Source of the DNA: CAAFZY01 sp964410325 | GTDB taxonomy: Bacteria; Pseudomonadota; Alphaproteobacteria; RF32; CAG-239 | Length of the DNA: 64,000 nucleotides | Direction of reading: 5' to 3' | Assembly (NCBI GenBank): GCA_964410325.1 | Contig: CAYPFN010000002.1 | Location: forward strand, 1-64,000 | In this document: in pieces, positions 1 to 9,250 of the stretch | Numbering within the stretch: position 1 is the stretch's first letter | Layout: each line of letters starts with the position of its first letter | Translations under genes and position numbers: made by a program | Notes under the pieces: model-generated | Told to the model about the DNA's origin: nothing | Seen by the model: the letters and a program-made list of their open reading frames with translations, nothing else | The model's database searches: none

Positions 1-1
1 A

Positions 2-2980
2 GAGCAATATCCTGAACTTTGGGAGAAAAACTGGTGTCCGCTGTTTCATTATATGATGTTTGGCTATTCTAAGACAGCCAGAATTAATAAAAAATGTATT
101 AAAGAAATATATCCTTTACTTGAATATATAGGAGATTCAATAGAATTTAAAAAATGCAAAAAGCCGCAGGTGAGTATAATTATACCAGTATATAATAATT
201 ATTATTATACGAAACTATGCCTGCAAAGTATATTACTTAATACTCAAAACATTGATTATGAAATTATTATTGCAGATGATAATTCAACTGATGAAACAAT
301 GTATATTGAGAAGTATGTTAGAAATATCACGGTTATCCATAATGAAACTAATTTAAGATTTTTAAAAAATTGTAATAATGCCGCTCAGTATGCTCAAGGT
401 GAATATATTTGTTTTTTGAACAATGATACTCAGGTACAAGCTTTATGGCTTGATTATTTGTTGAAAACGTTACAAGACGACAGTGTTGGACTGGCTGGTT
501 CAAAGTTAATCTATCCTGACGGAACGCTTCAGGAGGCAGGCGGTATTATTTATAGTGATGCCAGCGGTTGTAATTATGGGAGAGGCGATGATCCATCCAA
601 GCTATGGTATAATTATACAAAAGAGGTTGATTATATATCAGGAGCTTCAATCTTGCTAAGAACGTCATTATGGAAAGAACTAGGTGGGTTTGATGAAACT
701 TTTTGTCCGGCTTATTACGAAGATGCAGATTTGGCGTTTAGAATACGATATGAAAAAGGAAAAAAGGTTGTTTATCAGCCTAAATCGATTGTTATACATT
801 TTGAAGGAAAAAGTAACGGAGTGAATTTATATACCGGACAAAAGCAATATCAACGACTTAATCGGGAAAATTTTTATAAAAAATGGAAAAAAGAACTTGT
901 TGCATTTCATGAAACTGCGGGAGGTTCTGATTTTTTAGCCAGAGAACACGCAAAAAACAAAAAAAATATTTTAGTTATTGATTGGAAAATTTTAAGTTTT
1001 ACAAAAGATACAGGTTCTCGGGCAACCTATCAATACATGAAATTTTTCCGAGATATGGGAATGAATGTCAAACTTTACCCGCATGACTGGTACATAGAAG
1101 ATGATTTTCTTGCTCGGCATTTGGAAGACGGATTTGAAGTAATACATCAAAACTTTAATGATTATATTAAAGTATTTGGTCATTATTTTGATTACGTTTA
1201 TTTGAACCGTCCGGAAATAGCCAAATGTTATATTGATGACTTAAGAAAACATACCCGAGCAAAAATTATATATCAATGTCATGACTTGCATTATCTTCGC
1301 CAATATAGGAACCGTTTGTTGACAGCGCCAGATGAGGCTGAAAATCTTTATAAAAGTGAAAAAAAAGAGGAATTTTCTATATTTAGGAAAATGGATGTTG
1401 TTTGTTCTTTTTCATTTGATGAAATACAAGAAATAGAAAGAGAGGATTCATACATTAATGCAGAACAAATTCCATTATATATTTTAGATTCTTCTGCTTG
1501 TGGCAATTACCGTTATGAGGCTTCAGAAAGAAAAGATATAATGTTTGTGGCTGGTTTTCAACATCAGCCTAATATCTACGGCGCAGTTTGGTTTGCAAAG
1601 AAAATATTTCCTTATATAAAAAGAAAAAATCCTGGTATGAAATTTTATATTGTTGGCAGCAATCCGAGTAAAGAAGTCTTAGCCTTAAGAAGTAAAGATA
1701 TTATTGTAACCGGTTATGTATCTGATGAAGAATTGGAAAAATATTACTCTGAAATTAAATTGGTCGTTGTTCCTTTGTGCAGTGGCGCTGGCGTTAAAGG
1801 GAAGATTATTGAGTCAATTTATCATAAAGTTCCTGTTGTTACAACGGATATCGGGATAGAAGGAATTAATAATTTAGAGAATTTAATCTTTATCCAAAAT
1901 AAAGAAAAAGATTTTGCAAAACAAGTTATAAACCTTTATAAAAATAATGTCTTATTAAATAAAACCAGCAGGAAGTCAGAACACTTTATTGAAAAATATT
2001 TTTCTGCTCAAGCTGTTATTAATTCTTTAGGAAAATATATCGATTTTGAATCTGATAAATCTTCTTGTTTAAGAAAGAATGAAAAAGCTCCGGTGGCTTT
2101 GTTTGTTTACAACAGATTGGAACATCCTAAAAAGGTTATTGAGAGTTTGTTAAAAAATCCAGAGGCCAAGGATACGAATTTATATGTGTTTTCAGATGGC
2201 GGAAAATATTTGGATGATATTTACGTTATAGAGGATTTAAGACATTTTCTAAAAACAATTAAAGGTTTTAATTCAGTTAAAGTTATTGAAAGAAAAACTA
2301 ACTATGGGTTAGCTGTTAATTTAATAGATGGAATATCAGTGGTGCTGGAAGAGCATGAAAAATGTATTGTTCTGGAAGATGATATTGTCGTTGCACCGAA
2401 TTTTTTGGCCTTTATGAATCAAGCACTAAATACATATAAAAATGATAAGCATATTTTTACCATTCAGTCAACCACTGGCAATTCCGCATTGCCTGGAGAT
2501 TGTTGCTGTAGAAAACACCCTAATTGCTGGGGGTGGGCAATATGGAAAGACCGCTGGGATTTGTATGAACGTAATGTCGCAAAAGCCTTTGCAGACATTA
2601 ATGCTGATCATATGAATTTAAGGACACAGATAAATAATAATTCGGTTAATATTTGTTGGCAGATTGATGCCAATCTGAAAGGTAAACGTAATACCTGGGG
2701 AGTTTACTTAAATTATATTTGTTTTAAGTATAATTTATTAAATGTATATCCTAAACATCAGTTGATTAAAAATATCGGACAAGACGGAACAGGGGTTCAT
2801 AATATTGTCTGTCAAACAAGCGATATTGTTTTGTGGCAAAAAAACGTTTTTGATTTACCAAATATACCAGAAGTTGATTCTGTGGATTATAAACCGCTCA
2901 GAGAAATAGAACTGTATAATGATAAGATTATTCAAGATAATATGGATGAATTTCTTTTGAGTTCATCTGCAAGAAAGTAA
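2..2980 (+). CDS. Multidomain glycosyltransferase (GT2-GT4-GT2-like), 5' end outside window
   Basis: The frame is open from base 2, before the first ATG at 53, so the gene is cut by the window edge. Counting from that ATG (975 residues), three modules are visible. A GT2 fold lies at about 38-280, with a SIIIPVYNN entry, ADDNST, the metal-binding FLNNDT and a YYEDADLAFR acceptor motif. A GT4-type fold lies at about 300-660, with FVAGFQHQPN and VPLCSGAGVKGKIIES. A third GT-A-like domain lies at about 680-900, with LFVYNRLEHP, VLEDDIV and WGWAIWKDRW. It is presumably a cytoplasmic enzyme building a surface polysaccharide. The acceptor and donor sugars cannot be read. It is strikingly AT-rich compared with the next gene, which suggests transfer. 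The next gene starts four bases after its stop. Confidence 0.85.
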   Translation, partial: EQYPELWEKNWCPLFHYMMFGYSKTARINKKCIKEIYPLLEYIGDSIEFKKCKKPQVSIIIPVYNNYYYTKLCLQSILLNTQNIDYEIIIADDNSTDETMYIEKYVRNITVIHNETNLRFLKNCNNAAQYAQGEYICFLNNDTQVQALWLDYLLKTLQDDSVGLAGSKLIYPDGTLQEAGGIIYSDASGCNYGRGDDPSKLWYNYTKEVDYISGASILLRTSLWKELGGFDETFCPAYYEDADLAFRIRYEKGKKVVYQPKSIVIHFEGKSNGVNLYTGQKQYQRLNRENFYKKWKKELVAFHETAGGSDFLAREHAKNKKNILVIDWKILSFTKDTGSRATYQYMKFFRDMGMNVKLYPHDWYIEDDFLARHLEDGFEVIHQNFNDYIKVFGHYFDYVYLNRPEIAKCYIDDLRKHTRAKIIYQCHDLHYLRQYRNRLLTAPDEAENLYKSEKKEEFSIFRKMDVVCSFSFDEIQEIEREDSYINAEQIPLYILDSSACGNYRYEASERKDIMFVAGFQHQPNIYGAVWFAKKIFPYIKRKNPGMKFYIVGSNPSKEVLALRSKDIIVTGYVSDEELEKYYSEIKLVVVPLCSGAGVKGKIIESIYHKVPVVTTDIGIEGINNLENLIFIQNKEKDFAKQVINLYKNNVLLNKTSRKSEHFIEKYFSAQAVINSLGKYIDFESDKSSCLRKNEKAPVALFVYNRLEHPKKVIESLLKNPEAKDTNLYVFSDGGKYLDDIYVIEDLRHFLKTIKGFNSVKVIERKTNYGLAVNLIDGISVVLEEHEKCIVLEDDIVVAPNFLAFMNQALNTYKNDKHIFTIQSTTGNSALPGDCCCRKHPNCWGWAIWKDRWDLYERNVAKAFADINADHMNLRTQINNNSVNICWQIDANLKGKRNTWGVYLNYICFKYNLLNVYPKHQLIKNIGQDGTGVHNIVCQTSDIVLWQKNVFDLPNIPEVDSVDYKPLREIELYNDKIIQDNMDEFLLSSSARK

Positions 2981-2984
2981 AAAA

Positions 2985-3443
2985 ATGTCGCATATATCAA
3001 AAACAACATATTACATTGTAAGTGGGGGATTTGACCCGATACACGAGGGGCATATAGAGATGATAAAAGCATCGGCAGAGGCCAGCGACGGGGTGATTGT
3101 GCTGGCTAATTCAGATGCCTGGCTGTGTCGCAAGAAAGGCAAGAACTTTCACAGTCTGAAAACCCGGAAGGCGATTTTGGAGAATTTAAAAGGCGTTATT
3201 GATGTTTTGGAGTTCGATGACGAGGACAACTCGGCCTCGGACGGTATCCGGAAAGCACGGGCGAAATATCCGGATGCGCATCTGGTGTTTGCCAACGGTG
3301 GCGACCGCGGTAAGGACAATATACCGGAAATACCGGTATGTAAAGAATGTCATGTCGATTTGGCTTTCGGCGTTGGCGGTGAAAACAAGGCCAATTCTTC
3401 TTCCTGGATATTGGAAAGGTGGCAGGCTTTTGAGGCAGTGTAA
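2985..3443 (+). CDS. Adenylyl/cytidylyltransferase-family protein (RfaE C-terminal / TagD-like)
   Basis: 152 residues carrying the nucleotidyltransferase signature GGFDPIHEGH at about 14-23 (HxGH motif) and a downstream basic stretch (CRKKGKNFHS). The family transfers a nucleotide to a sugar phosphate or alcohol phosphate, giving for example an ADP-heptose or CDP-glycerol type activated precursor. Its position four bases after the glycosyltransferase fits supply of an activated donor. GC content is clearly higher than in the preceding gene. The C-terminal SSSWILERWQ segment is a small tail with no second domain. The substrate cannot be assigned from sequence alone. Confidence 0.75.
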   Translation: MSHISKTTYYIVSGGFDPIHEGHIEMIKASAEASDGVIVLANSDAWLCRKKGKNFHSLKTRKAILENLKGVIDVLEFDDEDNSASDGIRKARAKYPDAHLVFANGGDRGKDNIPEIPVCKECHVDLAFGVGGENKANSSSWILERWQAFEAV

Positions 3444-3444
3444 G

Positions 3445-3537
3445 CTGAAATTGTTGTTTGATATGGAACAGCTGGCGGTTTCTGGTGGCCACGGCACGGG
3501 TATTGTGCGGGTGGCCGATGAGTTAATGAGCTGTTAA
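3445..3537 (+). pseudogene. Possible remnant of a GT4 glycosyltransferase N-terminus
   Basis: Directly after the cytidylyltransferase stop, one frame reads LKLLFDMEQLAVSGGHGTGI followed by VRVADELMSC and a stop. The pattern (beta strand, D at the strand end, then tGI.RV..EL) resembles the N-terminal strand-loop-helix of GT4 transferases that begin with a DVS...TGIQRVV motif. Only about 30 residues survive and there is no clear start, so I read it as a decayed fragment. Chance resemblance is possible. Confidence 0.3.
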
Positions 3538-3591
3538 ACAGCGGATTTGGGAGCTATAAAAAATAATCGTTTGTTGAGTAATTTGTGCACC

Positions 3592-3663
3592 ATGCCTTTT
3601 AGAAGTAAGGCAAAACGCAGAGAAATCAGAAATAAGGTTTTGGAGTTCTTTTTGAGTAAATAA
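3592..3663 (+). other. 23-codon basic ORF in decayed sequence
   Basis: An ATG-started frame encodes MPFRSKAKRREIRNKVLEFF plus three residues. It is rich in Lys and Arg and could be the tail or linker of a lost envelope gene. There is no good ribosome site. Nothing shows that it is expressed. Confidence 0.2.
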
Positions 3664-3733
3664 TCCGCAACTTCTTGTGATTCTGTTCAGGGAAAATATA
3701 AAGCATTATTCCCGTCTGCAAACAACAAAAAAA

Positions 3734-3758
3734 AACGCCTTTTGTAAGGCGGTTTTTT
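3734..3758 (+). terminator. Rho-independent terminator
   Basis: Stem CGCCTT/AAGGCG with loop TTGT, preceded by an A run and followed by six T. It ends the glycosyltransferase transcript. The flanking A run means it could also work on the minus strand, where it lies just past tRNA-Gly. Confidence 0.8.
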
Positions 3759-3760
3759 AT

Positions 3761-3834
3761 TGGAGCGGGTAACGGGAATCGAACCCGCATTAAAAGCTTG
3801 GGAAGCTCTCATTCTACCATTGAATTATACCCGC
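3761..3834 (-). tRNA. tRNA-Gly (anticodon CCC)
   Basis: On the minus strand there is a 74-nt cloverleaf. The acceptor arm is GCGGGTA/TACCCGC, followed by discriminator T and an encoded CCA. The D arm contains TTCAATGGTAGAA. The anticodon stem AGAGC/GCTTT holds the loop TTCCCAA, which puts CCC at positions 34-36. The T arm contains GTTCGAATC. The bases complementary to the anticodon are at 3800-3802. It reads GGG glycine codons. Confidence 0.95.
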
Positions 3835-3903
3835 ACAGGTGATTTACATATAACCCTTTTTCAAATTAGAAATCAAGCTTTTTATCAGCAATTAACAAAT
3901 TAA

Positions 3904-5991
3904 TTATAATAATTGGACGATTTCCGCCATCATATCAAGTTTATAAACTCTGGATATGTCGTTATTAACCGGATAAAACGGTCGCAAATCCAGAGCGAAG
4001 ATGTTGGCCTGCTGTATAGCAAATTCGTGGCTGTGGGCAATGCTTTGCGCATTTGTTTCCAGATAACGGCGAAGTTCATCACAATCTTTGGTTTTTGCCT
4101 TCATCAGTCCACTGCGTTGGCTGAATAATTGGGAATATTCAAAAATTGTATAAACGGTGGCTACCAGGAATAACGCACTAATCAGCTTAATGTATATACC
4201 CATCAGTAAAATGGCAAACAAAATGAATATGCCACCGAGAATTTTAACTGCATAATTGATATATTTAGATTTAAATTGTCGCCGCATAATCCAAATATAA
4301 AAAGTGGTTGTCAGCGTTCCAGAAAATAAGACGAGACCTGTCTGCAACCAATTAATGCCAAGCATGGCAATGGCAATTTCCGTTAACATCAGCATCCCGA
4401 TGCTGAACAACAGATAACCGATATTGAGTTGCAGAGAAAGCAATTTCATAAGCATTTTGGAACCTTTTTCCATGGCGGCCGCCGCGCGCTTAAACTTCAG
4501 GGCATTAGCCGCAGTGGCGGCAATAACGGCATCTTTGCCGGTAAATAAGTTGTTGACGGCCTTTTTTTCACTTCGGCTTAAAACGGATAAGTCGTCGGTT
4601 TTTTTAATTAACAGGATGGTTTGCTCCTGTTTTTGGATATCAATGATATTTTTATGGTATAAATCCAAAATCCCGGCGCCGAAAGCCGTTTTATCATAGG
4701 TGTTTCTAACCAGGTAACGTAAAACTGGCGCGGTTAATTTAAATGTGCCGCGAGAATTGTTTTTTGTTTTTTTAAGATACTGCCATGACAACATATAAGA
4801 TATCAAAACAGCAGCTAAACCAGCCAAAGAAAATAAAACATCACCGTAATCCATAACAAACCAAACAAATTGACGTCCGATTCCCGGTTCTAAGAAAACA
4901 TTTTTATCCAGCGACACCAACAAATGCATGCCTTCACCCGGAAGGATTGGCGTGGTCGAGGCAAATCCTAAGGCATTGTTGTCAAGAGAAGCAATGATGG
5001 CTCGATTATGCGCCAGACGGTTAGGATAACCAATGATAACGTTTTGGGTTAAAAAGTTTTTACCGTTTGGAATAGAAACAATAGCATTGGCCGACGTAAT
5101 TACCAAATTAAGATAACTGCCAGACACATCCCAGTAAAACTCGGTAAAATCGTCATAATACCAAAGCTTGCGATCCAAAAGATATTTGAAAGAATAATTA
5201 TAAACACCAGGTTGTAAAGTATATTTTTGCACCGGTTTAATGATGATTTTATTGCCAAGCTCTTCTAGAGTATACGGAATTTCTTTGTTATTAATGGTAA
5301 CGGATAAAAGCTGGATATCAAGTTTCTTCCGAATGCCGGCTCTGGATTTTGAATACTTGGGAATAATTTTGATGATACCGTTTTGAAGTTTTTGTCCGTT
5401 GGCAACGACAGTAATGTCTTCAGTAACCTGGATAAGTCCAGTTGGCAGAATATTAAACGACGACAGTAAATAAGGGATATGTTCTCGCGCCGGGACCAAA
5501 ATTTTTCGTCCAGTCGGCAAGACGGCGTTAACAACTGGAAGATCCGGTCTCTGCAGTTCTTCCGCGGCATTTTGCTGTTGTTCGGGCGCCAGTTCAAAAA
5601 AGCGTGTTTCCGCCGTTAGATTGTTGTTTTGCGAAACATCAGAAATCCGTCCCATGGCCTGATCATAAATTTTTTCAAAAGTTGATTTGTTGTGTTCCTG
5701 CATCTGCCGAATATACTCGGTGCTATGCTGAACATTAACGGCATTGGAATGATTCATCTCGCTTAAATCCTCAGCGCGGCTGACGCTGGCATTTTTAAAT
5801 CTTTCCCGGAAAAACTCAATCACTTCTTCAGTATTTTGCGGATTGGGCAAACCGTCCGGAGCAGGCAAATTTACAGGCGCCGTTTGTTTGGGGGCATTAT
5901 TTATGTCCGTCATTTCCACAATACGCGCGGCCACCGGTAAAATAAAAGTGCAGGATAAACTGAAACAAATGGTAAAAAAAAGTTTTTTCAT
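3904..5991 (-). CDS. DUF2207-type exported membrane protein
   Basis: 695 residues. An N-terminal signal peptide (MKKLFFTICFSLSCTFILP..A) is followed by a polar region at about 25-180. A beta-rich extracytoplasmic domain at about 180-370 begins LIQVTEDITVVANGQKLQNG and matches the opening of DUF2207 proteins. A membrane helix follows near 380-400, then a cytoplasmic stretch, two to four helices at about 525-605, and a soluble C-terminal tail. DUF2207 proteins are predicted membrane proteins of unknown biochemical role. The gene is monocistronic, divergent from the GlmU-like gene, and ends 70 bases before the tRNA-Gly. Confidence 0.75.
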   Translation of the reverse strand: MKKLFFTICFSLSCTFILPVAARIVEMTDINNAPKQTAPVNLPAPDGLPNPQNTEEVIEFFRERFKNASVSRAEDLSEMNHSNAVNVQHSTEYIRQMQEHNKSTFEKIYDQAMGRISDVSQNNNLTAETRFFELAPEQQQNAAEELQRPDLPVVNAVLPTGRKILVPAREHIPYLLSSFNILPTGLIQVTEDITVVANGQKLQNGIIKIIPKYSKSRAGIRKKLDIQLLSVTINNKEIPYTLEELGNKIIIKPVQKYTLQPGVYNYSFKYLLDRKLWYYDDFTEFYWDVSGSYLNLVITSANAIVSIPNGKNFLTQNVIIGYPNRLAHNRAIIASLDNNALGFASTTPILPGEGMHLLVSLDKNVFLEPGIGRQFVWFVMDYGDVLFSLAGLAAVLISYMLSWQYLKKTKNNSRGTFKLTAPVLRYLVRNTYDKTAFGAGILDLYHKNIIDIQKQEQTILLIKKTDDLSVLSRSEKKAVNNLFTGKDAVIAATAANALKFKRAAAAMEKGSKMLMKLLSLQLNIGYLLFSIGMLMLTEIAIAMLGINWLQTGLVLFSGTLTTTFYIWIMRRQFKSKYINYAVKILGGIFILFAILLMGIYIKLISALFLVATVYTIFEYSQLFSQRSGLMKAKTKDCDELRRYLETNAQSIAHSHEFAIQQANIFALDLRPFYPVNNDISRVYKLDMMAEIVQLL

Positions 5992-6083
5992 AAAAACAAT
6001 CCCAATATTAACAAATCAAACATAATTTATATGATATATAATAGATATTAAAAGATAATGAAAAATTTTAGGAGAGTAAAAAA

Positions 6084-6815
6084 ATGGAGCAAAAAATTGT
6101 GGCCGTTATTTTAGGCGCCGGTAAAGGCACGCGGATGAAGTCTGATTTGCCTAAAGTTATGATGCCAGTATGCGGCAAACCGATGATTAGGCACATCATA
6201 GATACATTAGAAAAGATGAAGGTTGATGATATTGTTACCGTTATTGCCCCAGATGGCGATATAGTAAAAAGAGAAGTCGCTCCTTATAAAACTTGTGTTC
6301 AAGACAAGCAGCTCGGAACTGGCCATGCCGTTAATTGCGCCGCCAGCCTGTTGCAGGGGTTTAACGGTGCGGTTATGGTTGTTTTCGGTGATACACCACT
6401 AATTACGCAAGAAACCTTTGAAAAGTCGGTTAATAAAGTTGCCGAAGGCTATAGCGTTGTTGTTTTAGGTTTCCGTCCGAAAGATCCGGCGCGTTACGGC
6501 CGTCTGAAAATGAAAGGTGATGAATTAGAGGGCATTGTTGAATATAAAGATGCGACCGATGAAGAAAGGGCTATAAATTTTTGCAATTCCGGATTTATGG
6601 CATTTGACGGTCGTCATTTGTTTAAGATATTAAATAAAATCGGCAATGAAAATGCCGCCGGTGAGTATTATTTAACGGATGCGGTTAAAATTGCCCGTGA
6701 AATGGGATTAAAGTGTACAGCTTTTGAGGGCGATCCCGAAGAAGTGGCCAGCGCTAACACACGTGAAGAACTGGCTTTGTTGGAACAATATTTGAAGAAA
6801 AGAGAACATGCGTAA
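6084..6815 (+). CDS. GlmU-like UDP-GlcNAc pyrophosphorylase, uridylyltransferase domain only
   Basis: 243 residues matching the N-terminal half of GlmU: LGAGKGTRMKSDLPKV at about 9-24 (nucleotide loop and catalytic Arg/Lys), QLGTGHAV, FGDTPLI (metal-binding Asp), YGRLK, IVEYKDATDEER and AGEYYLTD. GlmU makes UDP-N-acetylglucosamine from GlcNAc-1-phosphate for peptidoglycan and LPS. The C-terminal left-handed beta-helix acetyltransferase (about 220 residues) is absent, so acetylation of glucosamine-1-phosphate would need another protein. A strong ribosome site (AGGAGAG) fixes the start. The stop overlaps the next gene by eight bases, suggesting translational coupling. Confidence 0.85.
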   Translation: MEQKIVAVILGAGKGTRMKSDLPKVMMPVCGKPMIRHIIDTLEKMKVDDIVTVIAPDGDIVKREVAPYKTCVQDKQLGTGHAVNCAASLLQGFNGAVMVVFGDTPLITQETFEKSVNKVAEGYSVVVLGFRPKDPARYGRLKMKGDELEGIVEYKDATDEERAINFCNSGFMAFDGRHLFKILNKIGNENAAGEYYLTDAVKIAREMGLKCTAFEGDPEEVASANTREELALLEQYLKKREHA

Positions 6816-7350
6816 TTTTTTAAAAATTCATTGGTTTGGTTTTATTATTTCCATATTTGCCGTTTTTTATCTGACGGTTTTTCTGCTGGTTTTGTTTGCT
6901 CCTCGGGAAGATAATCTTAATCGGGGTTTTATTCCATGCACGCAGCAGCTGGCGCAGGGAATTTTTGCCTGTGAGAAAAGTAAAATCTGGTGTATGTCCA
7001 AAGCAATTGTGAAAAACACTTGGTGCGACGTTTCGGTAGTTTTAGATGGATTTGGCGCTTGGGTGCGCGGTAATCAGGCAACGCCGTGGGCAAATTATTT
7101 GTTTGAACCAGAGCTTCCTGAAAAAAACTCAGGTGAAGCAGATGAAAGCTTACAACAGTTTTATGCCGAAAATCCAGATATCGTCGGCGATATGGAAAAG
7201 CTCGACCAAGAACGGCAAAAGTTAGAAAAACAATGGGAGGCCGATCTTCAAAAGCAGATGTCGCAAAAAGAAGTGGCGGCCGCCGAACTCCAAGCAGAGA
7301 TTGAGGCTCTGGCTTTGGAAGATGATAAGCAATTGGAATTAACGGAGTAA
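6808..7350 (+). CDS. Membrane-anchored coiled-coil protein, unknown function
   Basis: 180 residues not recognised as a named family. One N-terminal membrane helix (about 10-31, FGFIISIFAVFYLTVFLLVL) is followed by a short domain with three cysteines (CTQQ, CEKSK, WCMSK) plus another in NTWCDVS. A highly charged helical tail at about 120-180 is rich in E, Q and K and probably forms a coiled coil. The start overlaps the GlmU-like gene by eight bases and the stop lies eight bases before pepF, so the three form one operon. The orientation is probably inside-to-outside, with the cysteine region and tail in the periplasm. Function cannot be assigned. Confidence 0.7.
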   Translation: MRNFLKIHWFGFIISIFAVFYLTVFLLVLFAPREDNLNRGFIPCTQQLAQGIFACEKSKIWCMSKAIVKNTWCDVSVVLDGFGAWVRGNQATPWANYLFEPELPEKNSGEADESLQQFYAENPDIVGDMEKLDQERQKLEKQWEADLQKQMSQKEVAAAELQAEIEALALEDDKQLELTE

Positions 7351-7357
7351 GGAAAAG

Positions 7358-9145
7358 ATGAGTAATAAAGAAACCCTGCCAGCTTGGAATTTGTCTGATT
7401 TATATAAAGGTATCGCCGATCCGGCAATTGCTAAGGATATGGAAAACTACCGCAAAGGTGCGCTTTCATTCTCTCACAAATATAAAGGAAAAATTGCCAG
7501 ATTGAGCGCAAGTGAATTTTTACAGCTGTTAAAAGCTGAAGAAAAACTTTCTAAAACAGCCGCGCGTCTGGGTGGTTTTGCTTATCTTAATATGTCTACT
7601 CAAATGAAAAATCCTGAAGCTATGGCTTTTTATCAGAATACGTCGGAAAGGCTGACCGAATATGCCAAGCCACTGGTTTTTTTCAGTTTGGAACTGAATC
7701 GCGTGCCAGATACTAAAATCAAAGAATGGCTGAAAGATAAACAGGTGGCATTTTATAAGCCGTTTATCAGTCGCGTTCGTAAATATAAGAAACATGAATT
7801 GCCTGAGGCTGTGGAAGAAATTTTGCTCTTAAAATCCGTGACTTCCTCGGAAGCTTGGGTGCGTTTGTATGAAGAAACGTCATCGCGACTGGTATACACG
7901 GTAAACGGCAAAACCTATAACGATGCCGAAATCACCAAGCTGACTTTGGAAAAAGATGCTGAACTGCGCCATAAAGCCGGCGTAGAAATCAACCGCATTG
8001 CCAAAGAAAATGCGCCACTTTTTACGCTTGTTTATAATATGGTTATGAAAGACAAAGCTATTGAAGACGATAAACGCGGTTTTAAGTCGCCGATATCGGC
8101 GCGCAATTTGGCTGAAGATGTTCCGGATGCTTCTGTGGCGGCCTTGGCTGAAACCGTGCGTGCCAATTATAAAAAAATAGCCCATCGTTTTTATAAGCTG
8201 AAAGCCAAATGGCTGAATGTTAAAAAAATTAGTTATTGGGACAGAAATGCACCGCTGCCGTTTTCTTCTGATAGAAACTATACCTGGAATGAAGCAGTGG
8301 AAGTTGTTTTGAAAGGGTATAACGAGTTTTCACCCAAGTTAGGCAAAATTGCGGAAGATTTCTTTACGCATAACTGGATTGATGTTCCACCACGTGACGG
8401 CAAACGGAGCGGAGCATACTGCAGTGGTCCGTTGGCCAGCGAACATCCATATTTGTTTCTAAACTTTACCGGCAAGCAAAATGATGTTCTTACTTTAGCG
8501 CATGAACTCGGCCACGGTTGCCACCATCAGCTGCGCTTAAAAAATGGTGAGTTAAACGAACATTCGCGCATGACAACAGAAGAGTTGGCATCGGTTTTTG
8601 CCGAAATGTTGGTGTTTCAGGGGATGTTAAACAACCTTAAAGATGATAAAGCCAAACTCTGTTTGATTGCCGCCAAAGTTAATGATATGATTAATACGGC
8701 TGTTCGCCAGATTGCCTTTCACTTTTTTGAAACCCGCGCCCATAATGAGCGCAAACAAGGTGAGGTTTCCGAACAACGCTTATGCGAAATTTGGTTGGAA
8801 GAGATGAAAGAAAGTTTGGGCAATTATGTTGAAGTCGGCGATGATTGCCGTTATATCTGGTCGCAGGTCGGACATTTCTTTTTCCTGCCGTTTTATGTTT
8901 ATGCATATTCCTACGCCGATTGTTTGGTTAATTCGCTTTATCAAGTCAAATTGGAAGGCAAAGTTCCAAACTTCGCAGATAAATACCTAGAACTGCTGTC
9001 CCAAACAGCATTGGGCGATTATGAAAAAATCTTTAAACCTTTCGGCTTAAATCCGAACGAGGCCTCATTCTGGCAAAAAGGTTTGAACTTGATTTCCTCA
9101 TATATTGATGAATTGGAAAGGTTGGATAAAAAACTCAAACTTTAA
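7358..9145 (+). CDS. pepF: Oligoendopeptidase F family M3 zinc metallopeptidase
   Basis: 595 residues, the normal size for PepF. The zinc motif HELGHGCHH lies near residue 382 (HExxH), with a downstream MTTEELASVFAEML helix likely to supply the third ligand. The start motif LPAWNLSDLY is typical of alphaproteobacterial PepF. The enzyme cleaves short peptides in the cytoplasm and recycles amino acids. The ribosome site GGAAAAG lies just upstream. It is last in the operon with the GlmU-like and membrane proteins, followed by a strong terminator. Confidence 0.92.
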   Translation: MSNKETLPAWNLSDLYKGIADPAIAKDMENYRKGALSFSHKYKGKIARLSASEFLQLLKAEEKLSKTAARLGGFAYLNMSTQMKNPEAMAFYQNTSERLTEYAKPLVFFSLELNRVPDTKIKEWLKDKQVAFYKPFISRVRKYKKHELPEAVEEILLLKSVTSSEAWVRLYEETSSRLVYTVNGKTYNDAEITKLTLEKDAELRHKAGVEINRIAKENAPLFTLVYNMVMKDKAIEDDKRGFKSPISARNLAEDVPDASVAALAETVRANYKKIAHRFYKLKAKWLNVKKISYWDRNAPLPFSSDRNYTWNEAVEVVLKGYNEFSPKLGKIAEDFFTHNWIDVPPRDGKRSGAYCSGPLASEHPYLFLNFTGKQNDVLTLAHELGHGCHHQLRLKNGELNEHSRMTTEELASVFAEMLVFQGMLNNLKDDKAKLCLIAAKVNDMINTAVRQIAFHFFETRAHNERKQGEVSEQRLCEIWLEEMKESLGNYVEVGDDCRYIWSQVGHFFFLPFYVYAYSYADCLVNSLYQVKLEGKVPNFADKYLELLSQTALGDYEKIFKPFGLNPNEASFWQKGLNLISSYIDELERLDKKLKL

Positions 9146-9163
9146 GAAAAACCGTTTCTAGGA

Positions 9164-9192
9164 AAAACACCGCTGAAAAGCGGTGTTTTTCT
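9164..9192 (+). terminator. Rho-independent terminator of the pepF operon
   Basis: Perfect stem AAAACACCGCT/AGCGGTGTTTT with a GAAA tetraloop, running into T residues. It is the boundary between the pepF operon and the IS200 relic. Confidence 0.9.
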
Positions 9193-9250
9193 TGTAACAA
9201 GAAACCTACCGGCTAGGCGGATAATTGCAAAGAGCTTATAGCTTTACACA

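Noticed and set aside
3199..3537. 112-codon frame overlapping the cytidylyltransferase
   Set aside because: Most of it is an out-of-frame reading of the real gene; only its last 30 codons look like a separate remnant.
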